The notes beneath the pieces were generated by a model. The model worked only from the letters and a program-made list of their open reading frames with translations. It was not told the origin of the DNA and did no database searches. DNA of 64,000 nt, taken from Tigriopus japonicus. Its lineage: Eukaryota; Arthropoda; Copepoda; Harpacticoida; Harpacticidae. The stretch is from positions 1,390,329 through 1,454,328 of the forward strand of contig JAAGOF010000185.1 of the NCBI GenBank assembly GCA_010645155.1, in the 5' to 3' direction. Each line of letters starts with the position of its first letter. The first letter of the stretch is position 1. This document shows positions 12,301 to 22,536 of the stretch, in pieces. Both the position numbers and the translations under genes were made by a program.

Positions 12301-14484
12301 CTTGATTTGTAGGTATTTATTCCAACTGATGAAATAATCATAAACCAAAAATAAAGGATCAAATGTGAAAATCAATCCGGTGAAAGGTTAGGCAAATATT
12401 TTTAAAGCAAAATAAAACCTGAATAATCAAACATGTACAAAAGAAGCCAAAAAACAAATTTCCTTGCTTATTACTGAGGCATGCCTTTGGTGTCTAGGAC
12501 AAACAACATATTTCAATTTCGAATTCGACCGGCCTTCAAAGGCTTCAGAGAGGTTGTGGGTCAACTTTCAGTACATAATCCAAAAACTGAATGGTTGAGT
12601 AAGACAGGGTTGACCTAAGCTTTCCATATTGGGGAAAAAACATTCATGGATAGATTTGTGGAAAAAGATAATTATAAAAATCGAAGAATTTGAGCATATT
12701 TTTGTGGCTTTGCTATATATTCACACTTTCAAATGGTAACCAAATGCAATCAAACATGGGGAAGTTATTTCAAAGTTCCAAAAGGAGCTTTAGAGTCAAT
12801 TTGAAGGAGCATTTGCCGGAACAACGGAACTTACAAAGTAGTAGAAAAGATTGGAAATTTCCTGTGGAATGTTAAAATAAAAAAGAAGGAAAAGAAACTT
12901 CGGAAATGTATGAATCTATTATCCGTAAAAAGGAGATCCATCCATTCATTCAGTCATTCATTTTGTCCAATTTCCTCTGGATTCGCAAAACATCGCTGGG
13001 CTTTTTTTGGTAACTTTTTACTGAAAATAGCTTTCTTTTGAGTGGAGAGCATATTTTTTATCGATAACATAACATATTGAGTCCACGTTCCAATGGGGTC
13101 CTCGGTCTTGCAACTTAATAATTTCCTGTTTTCTTTTATCTTTTTTCCACTTCCAATGATCTAACTCGTCTTCTTTTTTAATTGGTTGGTTGCGAATTTT
13201 TCTTTACCAAAATTGTAAGGACAGTCAAGTTCTTCCAATTTTGAGACTAATATGAGCAATACCGTATGAATGACCCTAAATTTACATGTAGTAAAGGCTA
13301 AGGGTGCATGTTAAAGTTTTGTTTAAGTTCATTCGCCTAGGATACGTTCTCCACCAACGGTTTACGTTTTGGACCGAAATATTACGTTTCAAAATTTTGA
13401 GGACAAGTTGCTTTTTCATTAGTTTTTTTTTTTCATCCTATCTTTCATCCTATACAACTTTGAAGATGCTAATAATCAATAATTAACGCAATGCCCGGAG
13501 TCATTATAATTTTGCAAAGGAGTGTAGTTACGCTCGAGTGGACAAGACAATAAACTTTCATCAATTGTCCTTTAATCCAAAAAAATTGTCCTCGAAAATT
13601 TGAGTCTTTTGAGTAAAAATCAGGTAACAATGTCTAAAAAGGCATGTGTAACCCGTGTGAGACTATCTCCAATCCTACACATAACCCAAAATCATTTTTA
13701 TGTGAAATATAGCCAAGAAAGCTCATCAAAGATTATCAATAACCTCGAACTAGTAATCAAGAATGAGTCAAATATTATCTTGGCCTTAGATTCAGTTAAG
13801 TTAAAATACAGGTTTCCTCATCTTTTACTCCTCAATCCATTTGAAGTGTTGAGAAGATGGACAGTTTTCACATTTTCATGTGTATCATTCAAGTACACTT
13901 TCATGAGCTCTGATCAAGTAATTAACTATCAATAGTGAGCTTCATTGCTTCAATGTCAGTACCAGCAGCCATTTTGCGATTTGTTGATTATTGCTTGTGC
14001 AGTTCCTATTTTTGCCAAATTTCCAGAAAGTTGCAATTTATGTATTAAATTCTAGAACACTCTAGATTTTGGCGAAAAACATCTTTTGCAATGTCAAAAA
14101 CACTCAAAGTCGGATAATGCTTAGAAATTTTGAAAAAATCGGTTGAAGTTTTAAGTTTCAAATTTAGTCCATTTTGAACATGGTCCTTCAAGAAAGCGTA
14201 AATTTGAATCTGAATCTGTAAGACACATTTACTTGTAATTTGGCTGAACACTGGTCTTTGGGTGTTTCGATCCAAACTTGAAAAGCCATTCGAAGCACCG
14301 TGTTGGGTCTTTGTCACGACCCATTTGCTAATTTTTATTTACATTTTTTCAGGTCAAAGTCTGGTTTCAAAACCGTCGCATAAAATGGAGAAAAGAAAAT
14401 CAAAAGACCGAACAAAACCGTCTCAGCGACGTGGGACTCTCCCAAGATCAAAAACCAGAGTTCCAATTTGACGCTGGGAGTTGA
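9333..14484 (+). CDS. Not-like (NK-class) homeobox transcription factor, two exons
   Basis: Exon 1 is 9333-9476 and exon 2 is 14353-14484, with a phase-0 intron of 4876 bp between Gln48 and Val49 (homeodomain positions 44/45, a common homeobox intron site). The 91-residue product is almost only a homeodomain (residues 5-64). It has KRNRTIFTAPQ at the N-terminal arm, YIVGPERQQLA at the loop and helix 2, and KVWFQNRRIKWRK in helix 3 with Gln at position 50. The YxVGPER and NRRIKWRK signatures fit the Not/CG18599 group, with Emx as the next best match. About 27 polar residues follow. ATG 9333 is the first ATG after an in-frame TAA at 9291, so the protein has almost no N-terminal region unless an unseen upstream exon splices in. 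Known Not proteins act in notochord or neural patterning. AATAAA lies 40 bp after the stop. Confidence 0.85.
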
Positions 14485-14523
14485 CCCGAATGACTTTGTA
14501 CATATCAATAGTTCTGAAATTGT

Positions 14524-14529
14524 AATAAA
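14524..14529 (+). terminator. Polyadenylation signal of the Not-like gene
   Basis: A canonical AATAAA lies 39 bp after the TGA stop codon. Confidence 0.6.
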
Positions 14530-14534
14530 TTAAC

Positions 14535-15940
14535 ATCATCCTATCTTGATCATGTAAAAGAAAGTCCAGTGCCAAAAGTCTGTGCCATTTTGTGAAGAAA
14601 GATCTGTTACATGCTAGAGATCAGGCGTTGTTACAAGTTTCCTTCGACGTACAAAAACTGTCACTAATCTCAGATACTAAAGAAATGCGTGCCTGCAATA
14701 ATATCGTTATTTTTTAGTGTTAGGGCGGGAGGGTTAAGAAGCCAGCCAGCACATCGTCATTCAGTTCTACCCAAAAGCAATTCTCATTTTTGGCATTAGA
14801 CTAGTTCTCTCCGTCTCTGGGTATGGATAAAGGTTTAAAAATTTCACAGAGAATGGTCAGGGCGGGGAATTGACTTTGGGACCTTTTTCATTGCAGGACA
14901 CTACTAGCCACGACACGTTTGTGTACACTAATCCCTGACAAATCAAAAAGAACTTCCAAGTAAATGCTGTACTTTGCCTGTGTTTCATCAGCTCCACTGG
15001 GTTTGGATTTGCGCTCTTTCGGTCAACAGTTTTGGGTTGGTTGAAATGCTCTTTCTAATACCTTAGATCATTATATTACACGCACTATGGCATGATTCCA
15101 TTGGTTACATGTTTGGTAACGGATTGAAAAATTGAATTAGAAGATGCTAAAATCAAGTCAGATGAACAGTCCTAAAGCAGACCCTCAGATCAAGTCATCA
15201 GTCCTGTTTGAAACGAAAAATGGCCGTTACAAATAGACCCGCAAAATAAATATCCTAAATGTGCTAGAACGACACTCCTTTTAATACATGTAGGAGTTCA
15301 ATCTAAGTAAATTTTCAAATATTTGTTTTAAGCAAGTTTTAAATAGCATAATAGAGATTTTACCCGTGACCTAATTAATCGAACTCAAATATGTGTTGGG
15401 CATTGCAGTGGCATCTCAAAACGGTCTCAAAAGTTTCTGGAATTAAGAAATGACTTCTCCATCTCAAAAAAGCACCTTAGTCTAGGCTCTACAAAAGAGG
15501 TTCTTAAACTAGACTCTTTTTTGACGCCAATATTTATTGACACCATCAAAATTGATTAGATTTGCATTATCTCCTGCGAAGAGGATTTATGATCCATGAT
15601 AATTTCATGTAGAGGGCTTACACTCTTAATTTCATCTAGTGAAGGAATTTGTTTTGTTGGCCGATAATGCTTTGCTCTACAAATCATGAAACCACCAACA
15701 TTGACGATTTTTTCGAAGTTTTTTTTTCAACATTTTTCTTGTAGACTTTTCTTTTATGAAATGGCTGAGAATTTCTGACCATAAATATTACTCTTTAAAA
15801 GAGGACTGCTGTTTCTTTGGAACAGATGTCCAAAACAGTTTGGAGTTGTGATAATGAAAAAGAGGGAATAATGTGGCAATTTCCAGAAATAACTCACGGC
15901 CTCCCCCCCTGGACGATCCCAAGGCTCCCCGTTTCAGAAC
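14535..15940. other. Intergenic stretch, no gene seen
   Basis: AT-rich sequence with frequent stops in all frames. No repeat family or coding match was recognised. Confidence 0.4.
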
Positions 15941-15953
15941 CATTTCTTCACAC

Positions 15954-16196
15954 CAGGGGTCGGCAACCGGTGAGCCCACACGTGGGCCCCAGGGTGGTCT
16001 TTGGTGGGCCCAGGAGCTATGGTGAAAGTCCAAAATAGTGGGCCCGCGAGACATCCATAGTACTGTACTCGTGGGCCCAAAACACTTTGATGGTTAATCT
16101 GTGGGCCCCTGAACCTACAAACGTCTCTTTGGTGGGCCCCTGACAACATGTAGCCAAATTTGTAGGCCTTGACCCAAAAGTGGTTGCCGACCCCTG
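15954..16196. mobile_element. hAT-type MITE with CAGGGGTCGGCAACC termini
   Basis: The element begins CAGGGGTCGGCAACC and ends with its exact inverse GGTTGCCGACCCCTG, a terminal repeat typical of hAT non-autonomous elements. The 8-bp flanks are CTTCACAC and CTCTAGAC (5 of 8 match); the right one fits the hAT target consensus nTnnnnAn, so the duplication has probably decayed. Inside is an irregular array of GTGGGCCC motifs about every 30-45 bp, which opens overlapping frames that are not genes. Confidence 0.85.
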
Positions 16197-16564
16197 CTCT
16201 AGACTATTGTTGGCTAGTTAACCCTTGTAGCCCAAGCTTATAAGACGGTCAGTAATCCAGCAGAATGAACATCATAACCTAACTAGTCAATTAGACAAGT
16301 AACATATCAAAAGTTTGACTAGACATTTTCCAAATATGTGACAATTTTCATCAAATTTGAGGATATAAAATACCTGTGTGCTTCATAACAAGTCAGTTGG
16401 ACTGAGCACGAGTCTTTGGACTGAACAAGGATCCCCAAAGGGACACTAATTTAAAGGTTAACCCTGGACTGAATGCTAAGCTAATGTTTGACATAGTGAA
16501 TAAAGTACACCGTTTTTAGTGTTTTATGCATTTAACCAACACAAAATCTTGTTTCAAAATTAGT

Positions 16565-17742
16565 TTATAATCGCTCTAACATCCAGGATTGTATTGCGTC
16601 TTCCTCCTCAATTTCAGTTAGAGTGGTCCGCCCAATTAACTCGTCTAAAACAGTTCCATCAATTCCTTGGGGCGTGGCAACCTTAAAAACGAACCAAAAC
16701 ATGATTCATCTTTTTGCATTTGATCACGAAGGTTGAAGACTATATTTACCTTCACACTGACGTGTGCTGGTTCAATGGCGCACCCAAGAGGGATATTCGT
16801 CGTGGCCACTACAGATTTGCCCAGTTTTTGATAACACTCCAACTCGCATTGTGGCATCGCCTTGATTCCATTTCCCAGACTTGCTTCTAACACTCGAATC
16901 TGATGAATGAGTTCTTGCAGATCTTTCAAATTAAGTGAACAGCTGTGATCAGCGCCTTTCATGGTTTTATCCAAGGTCACATGTCGTTCAATGACCTTGG
17001 CACCCAAGGCCACAGCACCCAAAGTCGCCACGTAGCCTTTTTCATGGCCAGAATAACCAATATTTACATCAGGGAAGCGGTTTTGATAGGTTGCTATCAC
17101 TTTCAGATTGATGGCGTGAATTGGAGTAGGATATGCACTTGTACAATGGAGAAGCGCAAAGTTCGATCGCTTAAGGGATTTCATTCGATTGTACACATCA
17201 ATCACATCGTTCATATTGCACATGCCAGTCGAGAGAATCAGGTTGACAATAGACTGCTTGCCAACAAAATCGAGCAATTCCCCATTGTTAATGTCTCCGG
17301 AGCCTATTTTGATAAAGGGTAGTTGCATTTGCAACAGTAGCTTTGCCGCATCCAAGTCCATTGCCGATGAGGACATTAGAACATCTTGAGAATCGGCGTA
17401 ATCTTTGAGACGTTTGAATTCCTGCTCCGTGAAATCCAAAACACGTTTGTGCTCACCATATACAGTAGCCCAACTTCGCTCGTTGTCGTATGATCGGTGC
17501 AAAGCTTCGGGTGTAAATTTGTATTCTAAATGACCTCTTTGAAATTTGACACAATCGGCTCCGGCTAACTTGGATCGTTTTATGAGTTCACAAGCCAGAG
17601 TGAAATCTCCTTGATGATTTTGGCCTATCTCGGCAATAAAGAAGGCCGGATGTTTGGGACCTATGCATTTCCCTAGGCCTAGGTTGATGTCTAAAAGAGG
17701 AAGGGATTGGTTAGTCAAAAAGAAAATCAGCATGCATTTCAT
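16565..17742 (-). CDS. NANS: N-acetylneuraminate-9-phosphate synthase (sialic acid synthase), two coding exons visible
   Basis: This enzyme condenses ManNAc-6-phosphate with phosphoenolpyruvate in cytosolic sialic acid synthesis. Main exon 16750-17690 (or to 17742), last exon 16565-16681, joined K|V with GT-AG sites. NeuB domain landmarks are IAEIGQNHQGD, VKFQRG, YGEHKR, KIGSGDINN, HCTSAYP, GYSGHE and ERHVTLDKT; the His residues of the last two are the family's metal ligands. A C-terminal SAF antifreeze-like domain follows (KLGKSVVA, IPLG). The start is uncertain. Reading straight up gives ATG at 17742 (or 17733) and 369 residues, close to the human 359. But an acceptor (CTTTTAG) at 17691 fits the human alignment better and would need a tiny upstream exon, which I could not place. 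The residues added by read-through are hydrophobic, which is odd for a cytosolic enzyme. It lies about 160 bp behind GLMN on the same strand. Confidence 0.92.
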
Positions 17743-17809
17743 GAATGTACATGTACTACACTACTAATAATTGAAAGAACATCTCAGAGAACACTACGAA
17801 AATTGTGCC

Positions 17810-17820
17810 TTTATTTTATT
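17810..17820 (-). terminator. Overlapping polyadenylation signals after GLMN
   Basis: The minus strand reads AATAAAATAAA, two overlapping AATAAA signals about 80-90 nt after the GLMN stop and about 70 nt before the upper NANS ATG. They could form the GLMN 3' end inside a compact array. Confidence 0.6.
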
Positions 17821-17899
17821 TTTCAAAGCCTGGTGCTGATCAGGAATATCAGAAAAAAGTAATGGACGGGTCGTTTACAATTGCAAGAGTTTATTTCAT

Positions 17900-19417
17900 T
17901 TACCATCTGGAAAGAGCAATTTCGAGAATATATAGACTAGACTCAAGACGGGCGGCTATTGTTGGATCTGCGTACTGGTCTTGTGATTGATTTTGAAGCA
18001 ACACATGCGTTTCACTAATCATCGTTCGAACACGCTTTTCGATGTTTGGAATTTTGTTCTCGATCATGGACTTCATTCCGTGCAGTCCGTCCGAATCCCA
18101 TTTCTTCAAGCAATATGAACAGTTCAGAATAGCCACCCATTCTGGGGTACAATCGAGCTGATCCAGGGTGTCTCGGACGTCAAGGATTTCGCTGAGGAAG
18201 CCTTTAACTAAATGTTCATCGAGCACCTCATAATCCTGCAATATCACGTCCTTAAGATTTGAAATTACCCAACTTCGAAGACTCGCTCCATCAGCTCCGG
18301 CACTTTTGTATATCCGCATTAACAGAAAGACTTTGGCAGGAGCCTTAAACTTGGAATATAACTTAGTCTGGGCGTTAAAAAGGGCTCGAGCTTGGAACTC
18401 TTGCAGCCCCTGATTGCTATTCGTTTTTCTCGCCAGCCATTTGAATATGGCATCCGTTTCCGAAAACGTGGCCCAATCTGTTTCCAGACTCGCAGGTTCA
18501 ATCCTTGAGCAACAAATATCCAGGAGACTCATCATCACAGACATCAAATTGGACGAGTTCATTTCAGGAGTGTCCACATAGAAAGGTCCGAAAGCATTCA
18601 GGAGAAACTTCAACGTAAAAAGGGGGCTGTAAACCTGAGGGAGGGCTCCAACTTTGAAGATTACGTGGAAGGAGAGAAGTCGTCCCAAGTGCTGATGATT
18701 TCTTGGATCCTCATCTGTTTCTTCAGTCCAATCCAAGATATTCAATCCGTTTGGATTGAGATGGATCAGACTATCAACGAGGATGTTACTGTCTTTTGTA
18801 ATTTCTGGGTTCTTTAACAACAGAGAAGCGCAGAAATAAACCCCACGGGAGAGCAAAATTCTTTGAGTTCGATCAACAACGTCATTGCATTTTGACAATG
18901 GGTGATAGAACCGATTCAGCATCTCCTCTAGGGTGAATTTGGTACTCTTGGATTCAAGGATATCCAGTAGCGAGTCTACAATAAACTCCCAGAGTTTCGG
19001 AGTCTGAGCTTTCACAAACGCATGCTTGAGCAAAATCAAAATGGCAGGAGCATGCAAAATATCATTTGTTTCGTAATCCCACGATAACATGATTATCACG
19101 AGGAACTTAAGATCATCATTCTCTTTGACAAACGTTTCGCAAAGTGCCTCATATTTGAGGACAAGTTCGGGCGTGGTGCTACAAATCGGATAGCTACGCA
19201 CCAAAACCAAAGCCAAACATTCAGTGGGTTCCAGATTGGAGGGATCGGAAAAATCTCCAAGAAATTGGTCCGACACGAACTTGACTAAATTCCCCTCAGG
19301 ATCCCCCAAACGATTTAAACATTCTTTTATGAACGCCAAAGCCGATTCACCTTCGGGAAAAGCCGGGACGCTAGATGAAGATGTGGCCTCGCCAGGCGAT
19401 GAAGATTGGGTGGACAT
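17900..19417 (-). CDS. GLMN: Glomulin (FAP68) homolog, single coding exon
   Basis: One uninterrupted frame of 505 residues, all-helical in composition. Identification rests on the central and C-terminal similarity to vertebrate glomulin. LPQVYSPLFTLKFLL matches the LPMVLSPLYLLQF segment, followed by a LLDICCSRIE helix, the RALFNAQTKLYSKF region and the SWVISNLKDVI helix. The final ESSLYILEIALSRW corresponds to the HSALFTFDLIESVLARV helix. Glomulin binds the RING domain of RBX1 and blocks E2 recruitment, so it restrains cullin-RING ubiquitin ligases. The N-terminal roughly 130 residues are diverged and begin with a Ser-rich stretch. It is shorter than human GLMN (594). The stop directly follows TGG, and the context TG|GTAAAT could be a splice donor adding a few residues, but poly(A) signals 80-90 nt downstream favour the stop as read. 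Its ATG lies 45 nt after the SMIM8 stop. Confidence 0.8.
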   Translation of the reverse strand: MSTQSSSPGEATSSSSVPAFPEGESALAFIKECLNRLGDPEGNLVKFVSDQFLGDFSDPSNLEPTECLALVLVRSYPICSTTPELVLKYEALCETFVKENDDLKFLVIIMLSWDYETNDILHAPAILILLKHAFVKAQTPKLWEFIVDSLLDILESKSTKFTLEEMLNRFYHPLSKCNDVVDRTQRILLSRGVYFCASLLLKNPEITKDSNILVDSLIHLNPNGLNILDWTEETDEDPRNHQHLGRLLSFHVIFKVGALPQVYSPLFTLKFLLNAFGPFYVDTPEMNSSNLMSVMMSLLDICCSRIEPASLETDWATFSETDAIFKWLARKTNSNQGLQEFQARALFNAQTKLYSKFKAPAKVFLLMRIYKSAGADGASLRSWVISNLKDVILQDYEVLDEHLVKGFLSEILDVRDTLDQLDCTPEWVAILNCSYCLKKWDSDGLHGMKSMIENKIPNIEKRVRTMISETHVLLQNQSQDQYADPTIAARLESSLYILEIALSRW

Positions 19418-19462
19418 GATATCAATAAACTTGGACTACAAATGGCTGTTGAGAATTGTCTC

Positions 19463-20260
19463 TTAGTCCCAACGGGATGGCCTGATCTTGGCCTGAATCG
19501 ATCCGTCCTCGTTGAGGCTGTTGTACTGGCGATGCTTTTGGGGATTCGAGTACAGATATGTGAGGTATCCGCAACAAGAAAGGAACACTAGGGTGCCAAA
19601 CGCAGCCACAAAAGGACGCTGGAATCAAAAGAAAATTATCTTTTTTAAATTGTAAGGATCTAATTTACACTCTTCTGATTTTTAGAATGGCTGCTAACAT
19701 ACAGAAAGTGATGTGTTAGAGCAAGGATCTTACTAAAAGATGGGATCAGATTGGTAAGGACGAGATATCGGAACCAAAAGTTATTACTTCTGCCGTTTCA
19801 AAAGAATAATGGAGTATAAAAGGTATCAATCGTAAAAACACGATATCAGGGGACGACAACACTTTTGACTCCAAAGTGTTATTGAATCAGGTAATAGATC
19901 CATTCCGACTATAATATCATGGACAATATAACCGAATTGATTCGCTAATTTCTGTGTTTTAAATGATTTTCATTTTTTGCTTCGTCTTCCGGATATTTCA
20001 GTCGTTCTTGGTTGGAAAGATAAGGTATGGACAAAAGGCCAGCAGTTATTATAAATCAGAAGAAGTTATCGGCATGTCCAACATGGTGATTCAGGTTATT
20101 TCCGGAGGGGTTTAGGAATGCCATTTCGCAAGCAGGATGAATCACTTACGGGCTTGGCATAGAGCTCAAAATTGAGCGTTCGGAATGCCGGCGAGGTCTG
20201 CACGGATTGGATCCCGGCGTTCTCAGCTCCTTTGAACCACTTCCTTAAGCGCGCCAACAT
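19463..20260 (-). CDS. SMIM8: Small integral membrane protein 8 (SMIM8), two exons
   Basis: Exon 1 is 20150-20260 and exon 2 is 19463-19618, with a 531 bp phase-0 GT-AG intron. The product has 88 residues. The N-terminal part (GIQSVQTSPAFRTLNFELYAKP) aligns with the conserved SMIM8 segment GLRGVRTTTLFRAVNPELF. A single membrane helix follows (residues about 40-60, VAAFGTLVFLSCCGYLTYLY), and the tail ends SRWD, equivalent to SKWD in human SMIM8. Human SMIM8 (97 residues) has about ten more residues before this segment. SMIM8 has no well-established function; it is a single-pass protein conserved across metazoans. It is the upstream member of the SMIM8-GLMN-NANS array. No AATAAA lies between its stop and the GLMN ATG. 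The two exons are too short to stand out as long ORFs and were found from the protein match. Confidence 0.88.
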
Positions 20261-20261
20261 A

Positions 20262-22530
20262 GCTTTTGTAAATTAGCCGCAATCAAAAAAAACCTTGGCC
20301 AGCCACCTTACATGAACCAGAGACGTAAATCAATTCCTTTTATACACATTTGCATTCAAATACTAACCTAATCGAGTTTGTAAGTTTGCAGAGATATTTC
20401 TATCAGCGCTGCCAAATACGAACCATGTTTCTAAGCCAGACGAACTAAGACGGATCATTTAAGAAAGATAAAAGGCAAGAACGGATCGTTGTCTTGCTTG
20501 GTATTATCAAGATTATTTCAAAACTCCGAATGATTAAATGCAAGAAGCAATTTTTCCGGAAAAAGAAGAAAAAATGACACAAGTCTTTCGGGGAAAAGAC
20601 ACGTGGCTTGAAAAATTAGAAGCCCTGCGCAAAAAACAATGATGGAAAATGAAAACATTGATTTAGCTGATTGAGAGGTTTCGTGGATCTCGAATTTCTG
20701 AACCGGACGTTCTTATTTTGGGGGATATTTTATGGAAAATAATGACAAACCTTGGAATTCATTCTGTCACCTCTTGATGCCAATAATTTTGGTAGTTCAA
20801 AAAGGCATATGATAATGTGGATATCACAAATATCAAAAGTTTTAGAAAAACTAAAATTGAAATTTTGGAGAAAACATTACTCGCTTTTAGTTCCGTTTGT
20901 TTGTCTACACATAGGCATGATGGATGGCACTTGATAAAAAGCTCTCTTATTCTAAGGCCAGTTCTCAAAATTTGACAATCTTATTAAAAGTGAGGAACTT
21001 TGATTGTTAGCATTGTGTCGAGAGGTTTTAAGGTGATGTCTTTTTGGATCTTAGTAGCGTTTACTTTGTTTTCTTTTGGTTCTCTTGAACTTTCTGGCCA
21101 TTACCTTACATGTTAACACAATTATTAGAAGTAATTCTAATATACTGAGAATATCCTCTAATGATATGAAACTGACTTGATTTTGATTGACTTGAATAAT
21201 GTATCTAATAAATCAAAATTTATCTTCATTTCTTCCATTGCAACGTGCTAGTCAAGTCACTATGATATCACGTTTTTACGTAACTATTTTGAACATGTTC
21301 TCACTACCATTTGACCTCTCTTTATTACATTTCTGTATGATTATACATATTTTCTCTTTTCCAATACTCCATGGCATAACCGAGCAAAAATGCGCTTGAA
21401 CTCGTAAAACCATACACTACTGAATCAGCGCAAAAAAAAAATCGAGTTAGACAATTATTCTCCATCTCTGTGAAGTAGAAGCGCTTCATTTGAATTAATC
21501 TTGAGTATGGGAGAATCAAGTAATAAAAACGATCCTCTAATATTGGGTGATTCATAAGATACGGAACAGGGAACCATGCACTGTAAACCCAATATATTTT
21601 CATGTAAGATATTTTTTGTATGCCGTACGTACATACGTAACTATGACAGGACCTCCCCCAACCACACCTGACAAAATACATCAATTGACGAGTATATAAA
21701 ACAGAAAGAAGAAAAATGGCACACGTTCACTAGTTTCGCCTTGGATAAACTGGAGCCACTAAATTTAGACTTTTACTATTATACAGGGTCTCTAGACAAT
21801 AAAAAAAATTGATTTTGGTTGGCATTTTCTTAGCCCTTGCCACTTGCTTTTTTATACAAGGGTCGGTAAAAATATGCCTTTGAAAATTTACAAATAACGT
21901 TCAATTAAGATCTTTTATCAGAAAAACTTAAAATAACATCTGCTCAAAAGAGATAAAACGCCAACTTGAATTTGTTTATGCTGTTTTCCTAAAAGCATTC
22001 CTGGTAACCCCTTTTACTTTTAACTAAAGTCCTTCAAGATCACATTAACATTGCACTTAAATGATGCTCTGTTTGACAAGTTTTCTCTGGCAAAGTGGCA
22101 AAACGGCTTCTTTTTTTCTAGTAATTGGTTAATTACTTTCGAGTTTGAAGGTTTACGTCGAGTGGTAACTATTTTTGGAAAGAAAGAAAATGGTTTCATT
22201 TCAAGAAATGAAATTCACTAAAGCACAATTAATAAGAGCAGCTTACCTTGGTCGATAATGTGGGGGTGAGATTAAACGAAGAAAAATGAGGTACGATTAT
22301 TATTTCAAAATCTCAAGATGATTTGGAAACCTCCAACATGAAAATTTAATCGCGAGGATTATGAAAAAAGTTGTAAAATGAGTTATCGAGAAGATCAGAG
22401 AGTTAGTTCGATCAAAAACAAAATGCTAAGAAACTTCTCCATACAATTTTATCGCTTCCATTGATTACCGGATCCGGTGTTCCGAATAGCTTTTTAGGTT
22501 TGAATCAAAATACCCAAAGACGGTTCCCAT
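20262..22530. other. Intergenic stretch upstream of SMIM8, no gene seen
   Basis: The first 150 bp or so should hold the promoter of SMIM8 (and perhaps of the whole array). The rest is AT-rich with no coding match or repeat family that I recognised. Confidence 0.4.
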
Positions 22531-22536
22531 ACAACT

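Larger units (their letters stand above)
16565..20260 (-). other. Candidate eukaryotic operon SMIM8-GLMN-NANS
   Basis: Three unrelated genes lie head-to-tail on one strand with a 45-nt gap (19418-19462) and a gap of 157-210 nt depending on the NANS start. The 45-nt gap reads CTCAACAG and TTTGTAG on the coding strand, both usable as acceptors for spliced-leader trans-splicing. The second gap has AATAAA followed by ATTATTAG and TGTAG just before the upper NANS ATG. This is how trans-spliced operons look in other animals; co-transcription here is inferred, not shown. Confidence 0.5.

Noticed and set aside
15788..16149. Open frames across the GTGGGCCC motifs
   Set aside because: They are inside the hAT MITE and repeat its internal motif; no protein is supported.
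17900..19417. Initial idea that this frame was a PCI-domain translation factor (eIF3m)
   Set aside because: The sequence lacks the PCI/winged-helix pattern; the LPQVYSPLFTLKFLL and downstream helices match glomulin instead.
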